Source: Pseudomonadota bacterium
GTDB taxonomy: Bacteria > Pseudomonadota > Alphaproteobacteria > Rhodobacterales > Rhodobacteraceae
DNA: 64,000 nucleotides
Assembly: GCA_963205235.1 (NCBI GenBank)
Contig: CAUJIP010000045.1
Coordinates: 1 to 64,000 of the forward strand
Direction: 5' to 3'
The notes under the pieces were generated by a model. That model ran no database searches and was not told the origin of the DNA. It saw nothing but the letters and a program-made list of their open reading frames with translations. This document shows, piece by piece, positions 61,959-64,000 of the stretch. The first letter of the stretch is position 1, and the number at the start of each line of letters is the position of its first letter. The position numbers and the translations under genes are program-made.

Positions 61959-64000
61959 ATGCCCGAACGGACCGAAAGCGACAGTCGCAAGCTTCTGCGC
62001 CGCCTGCGCGACATGCTGGCGGTTCCGGGCGAAGGCCAGGACCGGCTGGACCGGATCACCCATCTTATCGCCGACAGCATGGGGACCGAGGTCTGCTCGA
62101 TCTATCTGTTCCGCGACCCCGAAACCCTTGAACTGTGTGCGACCGAGGGTCTGAAGAAGGCCGCCGTTCACAAGACGCGGATGAAGCTGGGCGAAGGTCT
62201 GGTCGGTCGTGTGGCACGGACCGGCCAGCCGGTGAACACCGCCGATGCGCCGGGCGAAAAGGGGTTCCGTTATATGCCGGAAACGGGCGAGGAGCTGTTC
62301 TCCTCGTTCCTGGGTCTGCCGATCCAGCGGGTTGGCGAAAAGCTGGGCGTGCTGGTTGTCCAGTCCAAGACCGCCCGCCAGTTTTCCGAAGACGAGGTCT
62401 ATGCGCTGGACGTCGTCGCCATGGTTCTGGCCGAGATGACCGAACTTGGTGCCTTCACCAGCGGCGATGGCGCGATGCGGGCGCTGCACAAGCAGCCGGT
62501 GCTGATCCGTGGCTCCTCGGGCCAAGAGGGCGCCGCCGAAGGCCGGGTCTGGCTGCATGAACCGCGTGTCGTCATCACCAACCCGGTCGCCGACGACCCA
62601 TTGACCGAGATCGACCGCATCCGTGCGGCGGTAAGCGAACTTCGCGTGTCCATCGACGATCTTTTCGAAGCAGAGCAACTGGACAAGGAACAAAAGCAGG
62701 TTCTTGAGGCCTACCGGATGTTCGCCCATTCGCGCGGCTGGCTGCGGCGGATGGAAGAAGACATCATGCTTGGCCTTTCCGCCGAAGCAGCTGTCGAAAA
62801 GGAACAATCCGCCGCCCGCGCCCGGATGGAGCAGGTCCCCGACCAATACCTGCGCGAACGGCTGCAGGATCTTGACGACCTGTCCAACCGCCTGCTGCGC
62901 ATCCTGACCGGTCAGGGCAAGGATACCGGGGCGGAAATGCCCGACAATCCGATCCTGATCGCCCGCAACATCGGGCCGGGGGAACTGCTGGAATATGGCC
63001 GCAAGCTGAAGGGCGTCGTGCTGGAGGAAGGCTCGGTCGGCAGCCATGCCGCCGTGGTCGCCCGCGCGCTGGCGATCCCCTTGGTCATCAATGCCGGGCG
63101 CATCGTGGCCGAGGCGCTGAACGGTGATCCGATCCTTGTCGATGGCGACCAGGGCGTCGTGCATCTGCGCCCCGAGGAAACCATATCCCGCGCCTTCCGC
63201 GACAAGATCGCCATGCAGGCCGAGGCACAAAAGCGCTATGCCAGCTTGCGCACCCTGCCCGCGACCACGCTGTGCGGCACGACGATTTCCCTGCACATGA
63301 ACGCAGGCCTCATGGCCGATCTGCCCAGCCTTGAAGGCTCGGGTGCCGAGGGGGTGGGGCTGTTCCGGACCGAACTGCAATTCCTCATCCGCTCGAAAAT
63401 GCCGCAGCGCGCGGAACTGGCGGCACTTTACACTCGCGTAATGGATGCGGCCAAGGGCAAGCGCGTCGCCTTCCGCACGCTGGACATCGGGTCCGACAAG
63501 GTGCTGCCCTATATGAAGCCGCCGGAAGAACCGAACCCCGCGATGGGCTGGCGCGCGGTGCGGGTGGGGCTCGACAAGCCCGGCGTGATGCGGATGCAGT
63601 TGCAGGCGCTGATCCGCGCGGCAAAGGGGCGTCCCTTGACCGTGATGTTCCCGCTGATCACCGAGATGACTGAATTTCAGCAAGCCCGCAGCCATGTGCT
63701 GCGCGAACTGCACCGTGAAAAGTCGCTGGGCCATCCGGTTCCCGAAACCGTGGAAATCGGCGCGATGATGGAAACGCCAAGCCTTGCCTATGCGCCGAAA
63801 GCGTTTTTCGAGCTTACCGATTTCATTTCCGTGGGTGGCAATGACCTCAAGCAGTTCTTCTTCGCCGCCGACCGCGAAAATGAACTTGTGCGCCGCCGCT
63901 ATGACACGCTGAACCTGTCGTTTCGGGCGTTTCTGGAACATGTCGTCGCCCGCTGCGCCGAGACCGGGACAGCGCTGTCCTTCTGCGGCGAAGACGCCGG
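61959..64000 (+). CDS. ptsP: Phosphoenolpyruvate-protein phosphotransferase PtsP, EI-Ntr (3' end beyond the window)
   Basis: First enzyme of the nitrogen PTS, which passes phosphate from PEP to NPr and signals nitrogen/potassium status. 680 codons are visible from the ATG at 61959. Domains: an N-terminal GAF (about 15-155: RITHLIADSMGTEVCSIYLFRD, GEGLVGRVARTGQPVNTADAPG) that in this family senses glutamine, an EI N-terminal region with the active His in GSVGSHAAVVARALAIP near 363, and the PEP-binding barrel (GVGLFRTELQFL, FRTLDIGSDKVLP, MFPLITEMTEF, SVGGNDLKQFFFAADRENE, FCGEDAG). The frame is open to the edge. The frame is missing from the ORF track because it is cut. It follows lysC by 151 nt. 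Confidence 0.96.
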   Translation, partial: MPERTESDSRKLLRRLRDMLAVPGEGQDRLDRITHLIADSMGTEVCSIYLFRDPETLELCATEGLKKAAVHKTRMKLGEGLVGRVARTGQPVNTADAPGEKGFRYMPETGEELFSSFLGLPIQRVGEKLGVLVVQSKTARQFSEDEVYALDVVAMVLAEMTELGAFTSGDGAMRALHKQPVLIRGSSGQEGAAEGRVWLHEPRVVITNPVADDPLTEIDRIRAAVSELRVSIDDLFEAEQLDKEQKQVLEAYRMFAHSRGWLRRMEEDIMLGLSAEAAVEKEQSAARARMEQVPDQYLRERLQDLDDLSNRLLRILTGQGKDTGAEMPDNPILIARNIGPGELLEYGRKLKGVVLEEGSVGSHAAVVARALAIPLVINAGRIVAEALNGDPILVDGDQGVVHLRPEETISRAFRDKIAMQAEAQKRYASLRTLPATTLCGTTISLHMNAGLMADLPSLEGSGAEGVGLFRTELQFLIRSKMPQRAELAALYTRVMDAAKGKRVAFRTLDIGSDKVLPYMKPPEEPNPAMGWRAVRVGLDKPGVMRMQLQALIRAAKGRPLTVMFPLITEMTEFQQARSHVLRELHREKSLGHPVPETVEIGAMMETPSLAYAPKAFFELTDFISVGGNDLKQFFFAADRENELVRRRYDTLNLSFRAFLEHVVARCAETGTALSFCGEDA

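Noticed and set aside
61926-63941. 671-aa minus-strand ORF opposite ptsP
   Set aside because: Antisense shadow; the plus frame carries GAF and EI motifs to the window edge.

Overview
The window is GC-rich (roughly mid-60s percent by eye) and chromosomal. It reads as an alphaproteobacterium of the Rhodobacterales/Rhodobacteraceae (Rhodobacter/Paracoccus-like). The evidence is the dusB(nifR3)-ntrB-ntrC-ntrY order, an NtrC without the sigma-54 contact loop, an IspD-IspF fusion, a lysC-ptsP pair, a SAM-II riboswitch in front of metZ, and RatA/COQ10, FolE2 and Hpt proteins of that type. I see no rRNA, tRNA, phage, transposase or CRISPR. Nearly all DNA is coding, and most long ORFs in the supplied track are antisense shadows caused by high GC at third codon positions.

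Layout. 1-5785 (minus): the nitrogen-regulation operon dusB-ntrB-ntrC-ntrY; ntrY is cut by the window edge. An NtrC-like palindrome lies upstream of dusB. 5913-8019 (plus): ispDF-pgpA-pncC, overlapping genes. 8088-10477 (minus): a secreted PHB-depolymerase-like esterase, RatA, and a Sel1-repeat protein. 10546-16220 (plus): hpt, a tiny membrane protein, a diheme cytochrome c, and three related outer-membrane beta-barrel genes with a cytochrome c' gene between the first two. 16251-17195: lipA. 17349-23091: a probable agmatine/polyamine catabolic set (agmatine deiminase, amidase, flavin amine oxidase, glutamine-synthetase-like ligase). 23175-28868: a UbiH-type hydroxylase, a class V aminotransferase with an enolase-superfamily enzyme, two Lrp/AsnC regulators and ilvC. 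29108-34850: a glycosyltransferase-like protein, a secreted unknown, glmM-folP-folB and a SleB-type hydrolase. 35044-41457 (minus): glyQ, a small anchored protein, glyS and a divergent pyruvate phosphate dikinase. 41639-50328: a trypsin-like protein that has lost its catalytic triad, trkH, folE2, a barrel protein, metZ with its riboswitch, a TPR protein and a membrane protein. 50426-53104: yciB/ispZ, an unknown, and ftsY. 53333-57184: two small unknown genes, an AlkB-type membrane di-iron enzyme, and five tandem paralogous secreted proteins with four conserved cysteines. 57345-64000: xseA, purD, lysC and ptsP (cut by the edge).

Most unusual: (1) the five-gene array of small secreted four-cysteine proteins at 55169-57184; (2) a 73-nt element present twice, each time 5-6 nt beyond the stop codon of the minus-strand gene at a convergent junction, with a compensatory base-pair change; (3) a double-hairpin repeat at three convergent junctions, also with a compensatory change; (4) a PPDK homologue with an eroded ATP site; (5) a pseudo-protease; (6) a SAM-II aptamer followed by an intrinsic terminator. 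All functional statements rest on reading the translated sequences; no database search was possible.
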